NCBI RefSeq assembly: GCF_028769735.1
Contig: NC_088170.1
Span: forward strand, 60,917,585-60,981,584
Direction: 5' to 3'
Length of the DNA stretch: 64,000 nt
DNA from: Zonotrichia leucophrys gambelii
Lineage: Eukaryota > Chordata > Aves > Passeriformes > Passerellidae
Position 1 is the stretch's first letter. Every line of letters begins with the position of its first letter. The notes under the pieces are model-generated. The model was not told where the DNA came from and did no database searches. It saw only the letters and a program-made list of their open reading frames with translations. Shown piece after piece: positions 13,469-27,017 of this stretch. A program made the translations under genes and the position numbers.

Positions 13469-16084
13469 ACCCCCCTCAACCTTCTGGCCTCACTGTTTGT
13501 GACACAGCTCAGGACACAGGTGGCTTTCAGGACTGTGAATGCCAACAGGAATATTAAACAGTACAAGGGCCAGTACCAACACCTCAGGGATGTCACTTGA
13601 TATATCTGATTACCTCTACTCACAGACCTGTGCTGTTAGATTACCTTAACCTCCATCTGTCTACAAAGCCACCTTTCCTCCCTTCACAGACAGGCTTTTT
13701 TTGTAGGCTAGATTTCCCTCAGTTATCATTTGAGTAAATTCTTTGCCTGATCTGAAATAAGAAATAATGTAATTTGGAAAATTGCAAAACCTTTTAGTGA
13801 CGGTCTCAATTGGGCAAAGCAGAAAATTTCACCTGAGAAATCAAATGCTTGACCAAGCCTACAAGAGCAGCACTACTACTTTTTAACAGAAAGACAATGA
13901 GATCTTAAATTCAGGGTAATTTTATTGATCAAACCATTCTAAGAAAACCACTTGTGACTATTAGCAAGATCATCCATCAGAAAGGGAGTGTTTGGCCAAC
14001 TCCTTATCCTTATTCTCTAGTTAAACTACTCAGAGTAAGATGTACAATAGCTATTTAGCTCAGGTAAAAATAAACAGGAAGTTGTAAAAAAGAGGAAAAT
14101 GCACAAATGCACCTAAAAAAAAATTATGTGACCTAAAGTATATTCACAATCATGGTATTCAACAGCACCATTAGATAACACTTGGCAATTCTGGGCAACT
14201 GAGCCCTGGAGAAGCAAAAGTGAATATAATAATATAACTAATTTTACTTAAACTAACATTATGTAAGGTTTACACAAAACCTTGAAAAGAGTAAAAATAC
14301 AATAAACTGTGTTGGTAAGCAAAAAAGAAAGGGCCATTCACTTACTCAGAGACATTTCAGCAATGTGGCTTGTATTTAGCAGAAAATGAGATTAATATTT
14401 TTCAACTCTAGGAAGCTGAAATTCAGGTATCCAAATCAAAGCTGGTCACCCTGAGTTCACCTACTCACCAGGGAGAGAATCAGGCACTTCTCAAAGGTCA
14501 GCAATCAGATTTGTCTTAGCTTCTTATATAAGCATCTCCAGGGGCTGAGTGGCAGAAAGACAAAACCGATTGAATAGGGTGGCATTTATTTCAGATACTA
14601 CAAACAGGGAGTGGAGAGAGGTGCACCTTTAATATTAATCAGAAAGTCTTAGGAGTTCTTTTCTATACTTATAGATCAGCACCAGACACTCAACAGTCTT
14701 CTTTCAAGGAAGGCCAGTAGTCATCATTTTGTTTTAGGTTGAAGCTAGTTACCCCAGTTTTATCCAACAGTTTCTCAGAGCATTATATCACAGATAATTT
14801 CAAATGCGATAGGTTCCTCGTTTCAAGGGACACAAATTCCTCTTTTACAGGCATTGACTGAATCTTGTGGCACAGAGAAGTCTGGCCCAGGAGCTACCTC
14901 AGTTTCAAGTGCTCTTGCAGAGTGGCCCTATTTGTGAACTGCAGACACAAGAAAGCAGCCAGCTTAGGCTTGAGCCTGTGGCCATCTGCATGGAACACTT
15001 GGGTGAAAATGGGAAGGTTGGCTTTGCAGTCTCTGCAAGGACTGTTGGACACATCAGTAGCTGAAAATCACAAGAAATATTACCTACCCAACAAAATTCA
15101 GTTTTTGAGTTTACAAATATCACAGGTGCATCATGTGTCACAAGTCCCTGAGAAGGACTGTGCCATGGCTGACTCATGCCTTAAGGACATGACTCTATAC
15201 ATCAGGTCTCTGGAATATTATGAAGATTAACTTTAAAAGAACAAAGCAATCCACACATTCATCTAAAAAGATAAATTTCAACTAATGTGTTTTCCATATT
15301 CTCCTGTTTACTTCCATCATAACAATTGCATTTTAAGCTTTTTGAAGGCTCAGTGACAGCCCCAGCTTTACTACCATGTTAGCTTGGGACTTGGTCCAAA
15401 GGCAACTTTAAAAAGATTCCTTTCCAAGTGCATTGGAAGCATTTGTCTTGGTGAAACAGACTTTCTTCTCCACAGTCCCCCAAAGAATCACACTTTTGAT
15501 CATGAGAATTCTCTTAACAAAAAAATACTGTGATACTTGTAAGATAAAAAACATACACATGCCAATCCTCCATGAAAAGCAGTCTGACTACAAATCTGTA
15601 GTCTGCTCCCAGGCTTTCCAGAATTTCAGAATAACAAATTCCAACTGGCAGATTCTAGTTCTGTGAATTACCATTGGGTAGGTAAAAACAAGAAGTTAAA
15701 GCAACAGCAGAAGTGAAAGGGAATACAATTCCAAAATAAAAAGAGAGAAAAAACCCCAAAACCCAGCACCCAAAAACATTGGCTCAAAAAATCTGCTCAA
15801 CCAGCATGAGCAGACAACCTTGGAGAGCTGACAGGTTGCAAAGCAGATTGCTGGCACTGTGTTTTGATTTGCCAGAGGAGAGGAATGACAACTAGAATAC
15901 AACAGTCTTCCTGCAAATTCTGCAAACAAGGGTAAGAGACTTGAAAATAGACTTTAGCAAGTCTCAAGGTGTAGTCGAGTCAGGCAGCAAAGCCTGAATA
16001 CATTCAATACATTCTGAAGCCTCAATCTTCTCAATATAACTTTATTTTACTTTTAAAAGGCATAAAGAAAGTTTCTCTCAGAAC
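13469..16084. other. unique non-coding DNA between two CR1 copies
   Basis: No gene or additional repeat is recognised. The longest open frame is about 121 codons (14865-15230, plus). It overlaps open frames in another frame and on the opposite strand and has no recognisable domain. Confidence 0.65.
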
Positions 16085-16505
16085 ACAGAATCTGACAAGC
16101 TGGAAGGGACCCACAAGTATCATTGGGTTCAACTCCTGGCCTTGCACAGCTCCATCCCCAAGAGTCACCCCATGTGCCTGAGAGCACTCTCCAAACAATT
16201 CTAGGACTCTGTCAGGCTGGGGCTGTGACCGCTGCCCTGGGGAGCCTGTTCAGAGCCCAGCCACCCTCTGGGGGAAGAACCTTTCCATAGTGCTGAACCT
16301 AAACCTCCCCCAGCACAACTTCAGGCCGCTCCCTCCGGTCCTGTCACTGTTACCACAGAGCAGAGATCAGGGTCTGCCCCTCCTCTTCCCCTCATGAGGA
16401 AGCTGTAACTGCTGTGAGGTCTCTCCAGTCTTCTCCAGGCTGAACAGACCAAGTGACCTCAGCTGTTCCTCATACAGCTCTTCACCATCTTCATGGCCCT
16501 CAAAG
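16085..16505 (-). mobile_element. CR1 LINE 3' fragment, minus strand (about 420 bp)
   Basis: Several CR1 landmarks occur in reverse-complement order: CAAGCTGGAAGGGACCC, GGTTCAACTCCTGGCC, CTGTCAGGCTGGGGCTGTGACC, GGGGAGCCTGTTC, CCTAAACCTCCCCCAGC, and then TCTTCTCCAGGCTGAACAG, GACCTCAGCTGTTCCTCATAC near the inner end. This covers the CR1 3' UTR and the approach to the end of ORF2. The open frame on the minus strand across it (16367-16618) is derived from this repeat and is not a gene. Boundaries are approximate. Confidence 0.88.
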
Positions 16506-19500
16506 AAAGGCTTCTCTGTAAGAACATGGTTGTCTACATGTCTGTCTGGCAGAGTAGTACCTTCTTTGGAAGTTTCAGTTATGATGAGCTTCATTTCACC
16601 CTCTCTGTTCCACTTCAAGAGTATTTCTTTCCCTCTAATTCCTAAACTGTATCATGTTTAAAATAAGAAAAATCACCAGACATTTTACCCAGTCATGACA
16701 ACAAAGTAGAGCAGCAGGAATTAAGCTGTTGCAGCATGCACACATCATCTAAACAAGATGCTTTTAAGATGTTAGGACTTCATTTAAACACCATGTCAAT
16801 GAACACAAGTCAAAAATTCATTGTATCTACTTAACAAACACATGTAGATCCCTTGTGACAGTGTCCAGGCTGTTGAGTTATTCCTTTTTTAATCGGGATT
16901 TATTATACTCATGCCAAAACCACAAAGTAAAAGCTGGTATGTCATCCAGTTGCAGGGTTAAGTTTCCTGCTTCCAGGAAAAAAAGAAAGACAAGTTTCCT
17001 ACTATCGCACAATATTTTAATTTTCCAATGGAAAATAAAGAAAAATTAATAAAGGGAGGGGCAAAAAAATCCAGTGGGTAGAAAGGGAAAGACATAAATA
17101 AACTGACATTAGTGAAAATTCCACAAGTCCTTAAACTCATACACAAAGTATGTGGTTATAATATATTTTCTTATGCTAATTTATGCACATAAATTTATGC
17201 ACTCTTTATCACCTCAATCTCTGAAATATACACATCCAAATTAAAGTTGCAGGACTATAGTGTTTTCACAGAAGAATCAAATGCTATTTTAGAATACTTT
17301 CCCCCAGGTAAATCAAATAATTGAAGTTCAGTGAACACATTCTTGAGAGCTCTCAAATAAAAGCAGATCTTCTGTCAAATACACAAAGGCAACATGGAAA
17401 GTAAATTTAGATAGAACATAAGTACAGAGAGAGATAATAAAAACAACAACAGATAATGCTCTCTACCAATTGCTGAAGATGATAAAGTAGAAGTTTGGTG
17501 GGAACCCTTTGCCAGTCCCAAATACAAAGACTCATAAAAGTATTAGTAATTTCTCAGGAGCAAAATCATTATTATACATGCATTTTTCAGGGAAAAAAAA
17601 ACAAACCCAAGCAATACAAAGTGTGCTCAGAAAGCAAGAAGTGTACCCAGCAACAACCTAATTGTCTCTCAGTGGACACAGCACACCAATCCTTGTAGTA
17701 GCAGTATCCCAGCTGATCTCATCAAAGTGCTGACAAGGGAACACAGCCCCAAATTCCTGCTGTAGAAAATGCAATACACTTGTGACTCCTACGACCTCAG
17801 AGGGAAATCTGTAGCCAGCTAAAGGAGAAGAAGAAAAGCTGTTTTTTCTATTCTCACCTTGTCTGGCAAGGTAATTGCTTTCAGAAACAGTGGAGACTGC
17901 ATTAGAAGTGGAAGAACACTTGATTTGAAAGGACAGCTTTGCAAGAGAAATATTAATGAGAGAGACTGACGTGGGGTACAGCACACCCTGGAGCACTGAT
18001 GACAGCACTGAGGCAGACAATGCTAGCCCCACTACACAGAGAATATTTCCTTAGCTCTAAAGAAACATCTGGGATATATCATAGAATCAACTGGCTTCTC
18101 AATGAGCTTTTAAGCAACTGATAGAAGAAAGGTATTCAATAACTCGCTCAAAAAAAAGAGCTTTTTTTTTGGATGATAATGCATGAAAGTTTTTCTGGAG
18201 GGCTAAATATAATTTCTATTATTAAAGTAGATCTAGGGAGAACAGCTGAAGCATTTTATGTGGGATAGGGCAGCTCTACACATGAAAGCAAGACCATCCA
18301 AGGAACACGACAATATAACTCTAAAGATAGCAAATATAAATCTTGTCTAGCTTATTTGGAGTAAAGATAAGAGAGATTTGTTTGATAACATGATCTGTGC
18401 ATGCTTTTTGTATTAGGGTCTACTACTGATCAATTTTAGATCAATTTACTGATCAATTTAAGTGTGCATTACAGGCCTGATGAATCTATCTGGTTTCTTC
18501 TGAGGGTTAATCTGTCACTTACATAGATAATTAAGAGATTTTAAATGGGAATTTTATTGACCTAATTCCTAATAAAAGTCTTACTGCTGCAGATGTACAC
18601 GGTCCTTTATAAACAAAAGATGTGTTCCATTCTAACGGTACTGAAAGAGAAAAACATATTTAGAAGACTTTTTAAAAAGTTGAATTATTTGTTAGACATG
18701 TAGCAATGTTTGTGCAGAAGACTCAGTCTTTCCTAGTTATTAAATCATTGCTTTAGTACAAAGATCTGCATGGATTGTAGTCTCCAGCAGCCATTTTCTG
18801 TTGTGTGCATGCAGTCTATTTCCTTGAGATTTTTATAAACATTTTGTTGTGGGGGAAAAGAGTTTAAAGAATTTATCTGAACTGATTTGTAAGCAGAATA
18901 ACCTAATTACTTCCATAGCATAAATTCCATGCCATAAATTTCATGTATTGTTTACATTCCTCTTTTCCAGTTCATTATTTAAATGATCATGAACAAGTTT
19001 GCTATTCCGAAAGGACTGCAGCAAATTCAGTTTGACATATTCTACAGTAGCCTTTTATTTATCCCTAAAGTTTTATTTGCTGTAATGTTCTGAGCACTAC
19101 ACAATAGTGTTGTTTGTCATTTGGCACAACTTAGAATAATAAGAAATTATATTGCTGCTAAGGCACACCATTATTTACTTTTTCATAATTACAACAATTT
19201 ATGATATGCATACTCAGTGAATACAAAAAGCCCTGAAATACATGAGTAAGATGAATTACAGCAAGATATGAGAAATTTAATTAAAAAATTGCAACCCTTC
19301 ACCAGCATGTTCAATATGAAAGTAAAAATAAATTTAAAATAGTGAGTTTGACCAGCTAACCAAAGTATTCAGATTCACAAGCAACTGCAGCTATCCCTAA
19401 AATACACAATGAAACACAGTTCATGAGATTATTCCAATTTACTTGTGTCTCTAGGGAAAAATATGTTTCTAGAATAGAATAGCTTCATTTTAAATCAATA

Positions 19501-20821
19501 TATCAGAGTCAACAGCTAGACCATGTTACACATGCATACATAAGCACTGAGACATGAGGAAGTTTTGCACATTCTTGAAAATTTTAAATTGATACTTCCT
19601 GGCTTATAAACTATTCACAATAGAAATATCCCAGCTGAATGCTCAGTGATCAAACATTCAATTTCTCTATGTCAGATGTGTACTCCACTTCATGTTATAT
19701 ACAGCAGCAATTCCTGGGAGTGATTTAGTTCCTGGGAGAGGACAGTTCTGGCATAGAAAGAGGACTTATAAGTTTATTTGATTCAAGGACTGCAGAGACA
19801 GCACAGGAAGGAGACAGGTTCAAGGAAAGAAACTGGGAACTAGTTAATATTTGCATCCTTTTGAATATACATTTTCCTCTCTATTTTAAAATTAATTAAC
19901 AATCAAGAGCCAAAGGTAAAAAATAACATGCTTACAAAATATTTTGGTAATTTTGATAATTTTTACATACCTGTTTAAGTGGGTTACAACTCTGTTAACA
20001 ATTTAAAAATCTTATAAAGATTGGGTAATTTTCTGCATGACACTGCATGTCAAAATATGGAGAAGCAACAAAGCAGTAGCAAGAGATGCAATTGTGGCTT
20101 GAGAAACAGTAAAATCTCTAAGTGTGGCAAAATAAAGTTTTAAACATTAGAATTTGCCACATGGCATTTAGGGATGTTGAAGTTTATGCTGCTCTACAGG
20201 GACTGACATGTTGTGGGGAGATAATAAACAGTATTTCTAACCTTAAGTTTCTCAGCCAAGGAGTATTATACATTCAACAAGGGCAGCAATCATTTATGAG
20301 ATGTGCCCAAGAATACGCTTCATTCTTTATGCAATGTTACACAACAACAGATTTAAGAGTGAACAGGTACTTCACTGAAGAGGTTTTGCAGAAAGGCCAA
20401 TAAAATTAAGATATTTTGCTGTTGTTGTTGATGCTGTTGTTTCATAGTAATGTCCTTAGGCCTCAGGAAGATCAGGAGACTTTCAGTACAAGTTAAGATT
20501 TTAGTAGAAGAACTTGCACTTCTTTACTAAAAGTACAAGGACTTTCACTGCAAGTCTTTCGTACAAGTTAAGAACTGGTTGGTCTTCTGAAAATCTTTAG
20601 TCCAACTGAACTAAGATGGGTAAAAACATTTAAGGGAAGTGAATAAAGAAAAAAATTTCTCCATTCCTTAAGGACAAAAGATTTGTTAACACAAGTTACA
20701 CAAAAACGCTGTGGAAAGAAGAAGGATTTCACAAAGTCTGTTATGTAACACAACTGTCTTTCCCATCTGTAAGCAAAAATTGCATCTAATTAAAAGTGCA
20801 ATGCTTTAAAGAATGAAAAAA
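16506..20821. other. unique AT-rich non-coding DNA
   Basis: No gene or transposon is recognised. The longest open frame is about 124 codons (17658-18032, minus) with no recognisable domain. A three-copy GATCAATTTA repeat lies at 18428-18460. The part from about 18.4 to 19.3 kb has no recognisable repeat and is rich in TAAT and TTTATAAAC-like words, so it is a reasonable place to test for conserved non-coding sequence. Confidence 0.6.
18428..18460. repeat. three direct copies of a 10-11 bp unit
   Basis: The unit GATCAATTT(T)A occurs at 18428-18438, 18439-18448 and 18451-18460. The first two copies abut and the third follows after CT. Confidence 0.9.
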
Positions 20822-20844
20822 GGGAAAGGGTGGGGAGGGGGGGG
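20822..20844 (+). other. canonical G-quadruplex motif
   Basis: Four G-runs of at least three G follow one another with short loops: GGG (20822-20824), GGG (20828-20830), GGGG (20832-20835) and G8 (20837-20844). Loop lengths are 3, 1 and 1. This fits the standard four-run G4 rule on the plus strand. No promoter or gene is seen next to it. Confidence 0.85.
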
Positions 20845-22270
20845 AAAGGAAGAAAAATCCAAGCCACTGACACCAGGTCTCAACAAAAATGGAATTACTA
20901 GAAGCCAGAATCATTCCAGGAGATGGATTCCCCTGGCATTCTCTTCAGAGCTCTGGTATGAAGAGATGGGTACATGCCTGCAAAGGAGCCTGTGTGCAGT
21001 AAATCAATCTGTCAGCCACTATCAAAGTACATAGTTAAGAATTCATGGGCTTTTCATGATGGACATTATGTAACACAGACTACATTTCAACCTAAGTGGC
21101 TCAAATGTGACTTGAGTTTTACCTCCCTGTAGTTTTCTAGCCCATCCTTCAACACAAAAATAACGATTTAAAGATTTTTAACCATTTAAATCTTTACACA
21201 TTGACAAAGCTGTTACAAAAATGAGTAGCAGCAGGCTCAGGAAAAAAAAAAAAAAGTGTAAGAAGACACCATGCTTAGTTCTTTGAAATGTTTCTGGTTT
21301 TTTGTTTTCCAGTTCTTCCAGGCTGAACGCATGCACAGCATCTGGAACTCATGGCAACTATCTAATCTTTTCTTAGGAACCTGAGTTTTGAACATTATGG
21401 ATTCATTAACACATTTGTCTCCAAGCTGAGGGTAGCCCTTCCAAATGAGTATAGTACCAAAACCTTTAACTGCTTGCCCACCACACAGCAGATCAAGCAC
21501 CAAAGTCACCTCTGAATGTTCTTCTGCCACCAAGAGCACCTCCAAACTGCACACACACTCTATGACTAAGAATCCAATTTACTTCTTGGAAGAGTGGCAC
21601 AGACCTGTCTGTTTCTCTTTCCTGTCCTACAACAGAGGCATTTCCCTGGCTCTGATACATCAAGGGAATCATGAGGGGAATCAGGACCACTTCTGCAGAG
21701 TTATCTGGTGAAGGAGAGTCCAAACAGTTAGAAGTCAATAGGATGTGCACGGGGATCTCAGGTAAATCATTAAAAAGCAGCTCATACTCATGTCCTCTCT
21801 CAAGTATACACAACCTTGGTCACTATACACAAAAATATAGGTAGTGTTATTGGATTTGGCTAAACAGTGAATTTCTTTGTCACCTTGGCCACTGTCTGGT
21901 CCTTCTGACCTTCCATCTCACCTGAGGCCCTGTGTTGAAGCTGGGGCAGGTAAAGCACTCCTGAATCTTGCCAGGTAACAGGGAAGCATCCTGGGGCAGA
22001 TGGGAGAAGTATTGCACGTGTGTCTGTGGAACAGCAGAGACTGCAGAGTGGGTTTTGTGGGATTGTTGTTGGTGGAATTTGTGAACAGTGCAGTTCTGTG
22101 AAGAACCTGGGGCTGGAGGATGTGGAATCAATTGCTTTATTGGTATTTTTGGGTGGAGGGAGAGAAGAGATCTAGAACTTGTGCCAGGAGGTGTGATGTT
22201 TTGGGAAAGTATGTAATTTCATGCAAATTGAAAGATTTTTTTGTGTGTTTGTTAAGTCTACTGTTGGATG
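20845..22270. other. unique non-coding DNA
   Basis: No gene is recognised. It includes an A14 run at 21242-21255. Overlapping open frames of about 105 codons on the minus strand near 21237-21813 share sequence with opposite-strand frames and carry no known domain. Confidence 0.6.
21242..21255. repeat. A14 homopolymer
   Basis: Fourteen consecutive A residues. No retroposed element can be recognised next to them. Confidence 0.95.
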
Positions 22271-22713
22271 GAGAGGGTCCAGTGGAGAGCTTCAAAGATG
22301 TTATGGGGACTGGAGCAGCTCTCATACAAGGAAAGGACTGGGGAGCTGGGCCTGTTTAGTCTGAAGAAGATAAAACTGAGAGGGAATCTGATCAATGTAT
22401 ACAAATATCTTAAGAGTGGGTGTTAAGAGGATGGGGCCAGACTCTTTTCAGTGCTGCCCAGCAAGAGGAGAAGGGTCAGTGGGCACAGACTGAAACACAG
22501 GAAATTCCATCTGAATATGAGGTGAAACTTTACTGTGAGTGAGACAGAGCAGTGGAACAGGCTGCCCAGAGAGCCTGTGGAGTCTCATTCTCTGCAGATA
22601 CTCAAAAGCACAATCCTGTGGAACCTGCTCCAGGTGAATCTGCTTTAGCAGGAGGTTGGACAAGGTGATTTCCAGAGGCCTCTTCCAACCCCAACTGTTC
22701 TGTCATTCTGTGA
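22271..22713 (+). mobile_element. CR1 LINE 3' fragment, plus strand (best copy)
   Basis: This is the most complete CR1 in the window. In order it shows GAGAGGGTCCAGTGGAGAGC, GGGACTGGAGCAGCTCTC, GGAAAGGACTGGGGAGCTGG, TACAAATATCTTAAGAGTGGG, GAGGATGGGGCCAGACTC, ACTGAAACACAGGAAATTCC, GGAACAGGCTGCCCAGAG, and finally the 3' tail with GGAGGTTGGACAAGGTGATT, CTTCCAACCCCAACTGTTC and CATTCTGTGA. This spans the end of ORF2 and the whole 3' UTR. The 5' part is missing, as is normal for CR1. Reading frames are interrupted, so it is a dead copy. Confidence 0.93.
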
Positions 22714-23640
22714 AACTGGGGGCACTAAGTGCAGGGAAATTATGTTCTTGTTGCTCATGGGGTAGCATCAAATGCTGAAGAAGTTACCCAAATATATATT
22801 TGATGAAATGCATTTAAAAATTTGCCAAGAGTGTCTCACCATTGCTGTTTAGGGAAGTATTAATTGGAATGGGTACAGTAATAAAACTTGCTTTTGTTGA
22901 TGAGTTAAAAAGTATATAAAATAGTATAAATATTGAAACAAAAAACTGAAACAAACCAGAAACATCATAAAGCTTAGCCAAAAAAGGAATATCCTCTTCT
23001 ATTTTACTCTCTTTGAAGAGAAAGCTATGTTCTTTTTTCCATGGCAGTCAAGGGACTCATATATTGCATATGTCTCCAAAACAACATTAAGAAGAAATTA
23101 AATCTCTAATAGTTCATAAATAAATTATTCCTAGTCAGATTATGAATTCATCTAAGTTAAATTATTATAAGGACACACTCGCAAGTATGTAAAAACTTTT
23201 GGGTTTAAAAAAGCATACAAAATTAATACTGAGGAGTAAATGCTGTAGTAATTACACTTTTTTCTTTGATATAGGCAAAAATCTTTCTCCCCTAGAAGAA
23301 AAAGTAATGGGAAATTTTGATCTGTAGATGTGTGTATTAATATTACAGACTCAACTGAAGCTGATCCCCATGTAGACAGGCAGTACAGAAAATTCTCTGC
23401 TCAGTATCTCATTCTGGAAACTGCTTACTAAGACTAGTCACAGCAGTAAGGGACTGATTTTGTTGAAGGATCAAAAATTTAATTTGTAAGTTACGTGTAT
23501 TTAATTAGATCTCATTCAGATATTGTACACTTAGGCAAAAATCTGTTCTGAAGGTTTCTGCTTCTATTCCTCTTATTCCTACCTGCCTTCTGCCCAGGAA
23601 TAACACAAAGGTCAACTATCAGCCAGGGGGTGGGCTTCAT

Positions 23641-23648
23641 ATGCAAAT
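23641..23648 (+). promoter_or_regulatory. octamer (POU-type) motif in TAAT-rich context
   Basis: ATGCAAAT, the classical POU/octamer binding word, is followed directly by TAAG and a GTTAATGAAGG stretch. This combination is common in developmental enhancers. A single 8-bp match is weak evidence, and no promoter is visible. Confidence 0.2.
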
Positions 23649-26600
23649 TAAGGTGTTAATGAAGGTAGGTAAAGTGCAAACTATGTCAGCTTTCGGACAA
23701 TCTCTTCCTTGGTATCAAGTTCAGAAGGCCAGCTCCAACCTTGCAATGTCATTGGCACAAATCTGGTTCTGTTAAAGGGCAAACCAAGGGGAAGTTTCTA
23801 TCTGAGTAGGGAGGTAGGCCTACACAACCCACTCAGATTTCTATGTGTTGGTCCATTGTCTGCTTTCCAGGAAATTTAATTAAGTACTTCCCCAGTTAGT
23901 CTGAAAATTCCTTGCCTGCCTTAATTTAATCAGCCGAGTACGAGGTGATTCAATGATATTAGCTTTTCTGTATTTGCAAATTGGTACAGCATTTTATGCT
24001 GCCAGACACTGCCTGAGCACCCACTCCTGGAATCCTGAGCATGCCATGAGCAGGGCAGCTAGTCCAGAGGTAGTGCTGAGGTCCTGAGGAAAAGCACACT
24101 GAAGTCTGGCATCACTGACAAGGGGAGATCTCAGCATTGCTTCTTGGAGCAGTGTGAGGTTTTTATACAGCAGGAATATAATGTAAAAACCAAAAGTTCA
24201 ATGGAAAAATTACTATAACCCTAATTCATACAGAAGTGCAGGGCTCTGCACAGTGATTTTTAGATGACCAGAATTATCCCTCTTGTCCTCATTCCTTTTC
24301 ACTGGTTCCCTATAAGCCCATAGATCCCCATGGTTTGAAAAGCATCCTTATCAAAATGCAAAGGGTGGCTGCTGGCATGCTACCACACACTGCCAAAAAA
24401 AGGCTGGGCTGACTGGGTGTCAAATCTATTTCTCTAGCATTTGTACTGTTTCCCTTCATTTCTGTGAAGGTGCTTGGCACTAAATCTGAGTAAGTCTCTC
24501 AAGGTGCTGAAAAACCCCACGCAAAGGAGAACAGTGAGTATTTAAATGAGGCAGACTGGATCCTGTTCATCTTCAGAAGTTCCTCTATTGAATATAAAGG
24601 AGAAAAAATAAAATTATGGTTGGCAGACGGAACCATATGAATATGGAATTGGGCACTTGCTCTCCTTGTGAAGTAACTGGTTACTTAAAATAGCAGACTG
24701 GATTCTGAATTGCATCAGGGAATTAACAGGTTTATCATGTAAAAGAATGAAACTTCAACATGAAAAAAAAGTATAATTATTTTGAATTATCTCCTAGGGT
24801 AATCAAGTATCAAAATGTAAAAAAATCTGAATACAAAGTAATTTACTGTAATAAAAAATAGTGTTTGCATCACATCTGTCATGCTTTTTTGGCAAGTGAG
24901 ATATCTAAGATGAAATGATTATACAGGAAAATCAAATCATTGTATCTAGTAACTGATGAAAATCATTCAAACATTGCATAAATTAAAGATTACTTTAGCG
25001 CTGAAGATGGCTTTTTTTATGCATCACAGGAACAGGGTTTTACTGATTAATGTCAGAGGACATAGAAAACATTTTGTGGCTGAGATGGTCTGGAAAAAAT
25101 ACGAAAGTCATTTTTATCAAGACCTTTATAATAATGAAGCTGGAAAAGGTATGCATGTGAAAAAACAAAAACATCTTTCTGGCCTAGAGAAAAAAGATGT
25201 CAACAGGGAAAGTTAGATGCTATGATGCCTGAGGTTAAAAGAAAAATTCTCCTCCAAGGCCTGTAGTTGTATAACTTGCATACTGAGGGAAAGTAAGACA
25301 TTTTTGAGCAGTATTTGGAAGTAATTGTTGCAAGATGTTGTAGGAGATGAATGGTTGAACTGATGCACTGTGGCAGTGGTTGGTGATCCTGGGAGTTGTG
25401 AATGAGTGTCAGGCAGTTCAGCCACTATCCTGCCTGCAAAAGGAAAAGTGGGAGGGAGGTCTGGCTGCCAAGAGGTTATGTGAACATGTCTGCAAAGAGA
25501 GGGGGGCAGATGGGGACACGTTCTGGTAAGTAACTGCTGGGAAATCTAATATGCTACTGATAAAGAAATTACATTATTTTATCAGGTCCCAATTCTACCC
25601 AAATGTCTGGATATTTTCCCATTCCTGATAGCCTCATTTACTTCAGGCATCCCAGGACAGACCCAGGTGAGAAGGGAGCAGAACAGGGAAAGGTGATCCG
25701 TGTCCCTGTAGGTGTGCTGGGGAGGCATCCCATGTGCTGGAATGGGAATGGGAATCCACACAAGGCAGAGAAAGCAAAGTGCCTGTGAAGTCTGACCTCA
25801 CTGGCAGCACAGACCAGGTGGGTGGATGAGTCAGACTGACAGAGAACTCTGTGTAAACTCATAGTAGTAGCTTTCCATCTGCTGGCACTGCTCTCACATT
25901 CACAAGTTTGCTAGCTACCTCATGGAAGATGATGCACTCGAGAGTCTGTGTGCTATAAAATGAATTTTACAAGCACACAACACAAGCTATCAATTTATTC
26001 ATGAGCATTTCTGTTCCTCCTCTCCCCTTAATTTATGGCTTTGTGCATATTTTGGTCCTTTGGGCACAGTTGTTTGGTTCCCTGTGCAGTCAGTTCCTCG
26101 CTGTCTCACCAAGGGCTCTTGCACATCAAACCAGCCTGCCCCAAGCTTAGCTGTGCCACATGCAGACTGAGCTGCCTGACTAGGAGATAATGCCAGAATC
26201 TCTACTGAGAGCAGCCCCTGCAGGGCTGATATCAGAGTGCTGATGTGTGAGGGGTGGCCCCACAGCATCTCCAGGCAGTCCATCATGCAACACAGCTGCA
26301 GCTTTGCAGCTTTCCACAGCACACCAAGCCTTGCAGCTACCTCTAGAGCTTCAAAGTCTGCACCCAAAGTTGGTGGCAATGCTGCCTTTCACAGCAGTGA
26401 GTCAATGATCAAACCCTGGCACAGGGAGAGAAAAGCAAGGGGAAATAAAATCTTAAAAAGAAACAGGGAAACTGGCTGGGGGGTTATTAGCAGGTGTTGC
26501 AAGTTATTCTCCTTTTAACTCTGTTTGTAAAATGGATTAGATTTCCAACTGGTAATGTTCCTTTAATCCAAATTGGCAAAATAGACCACCAGCTGTGGCA

Positions 26601-27017
26601 AAACAACTTACAAGCTGAAAATATCTAAAATATTTATAATGATGTTTTTGTATTTAAGGAGCAACAAAATAATACAAATAAAATGTAAACAGTATGTGAA
26701 TTCATTAACATAAAACAATCAGTTTTTGCCTTATGCTGCACTAAAATAAGGTTAGTGTATGCTTTTCTGTGTAAAATTTGTAATCCCCCATTTTCCTATC
26801 ATGTAAAAGCATGAATTTACTCACATGAGCTACTAAATAATTTTAGCATTTTATTCAGGTATGAGTCAGATCCAAAACCAGCTTGATCAATTTCCTGGTG
26901 GGCTGCACCCTGTCCATGCCAAGAGAATGCCAGGAAGATGCTTTTCCCCCTACTCTGCACTGGGACCTGAGCTGCATGGGCACACTCAAGTTCTCTGTAA
27001 GTCCTAAGCACGAAAGC

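Noticed and set aside
16367..16618. 83-codon minus-strand open frame
   Set aside because: Lies largely within a CR1 3' region and consists of translated repeat sequence.
18078..18092. ATCATAGAATCAAC, resembling a reverse CR1 terminus
   Set aside because: No further CR1 landmarks follow.
18150..18170. A8-GAGC-T9 hairpin-like sequence
   Set aside because: Two homopolymer runs facing each other; low complexity explains it.
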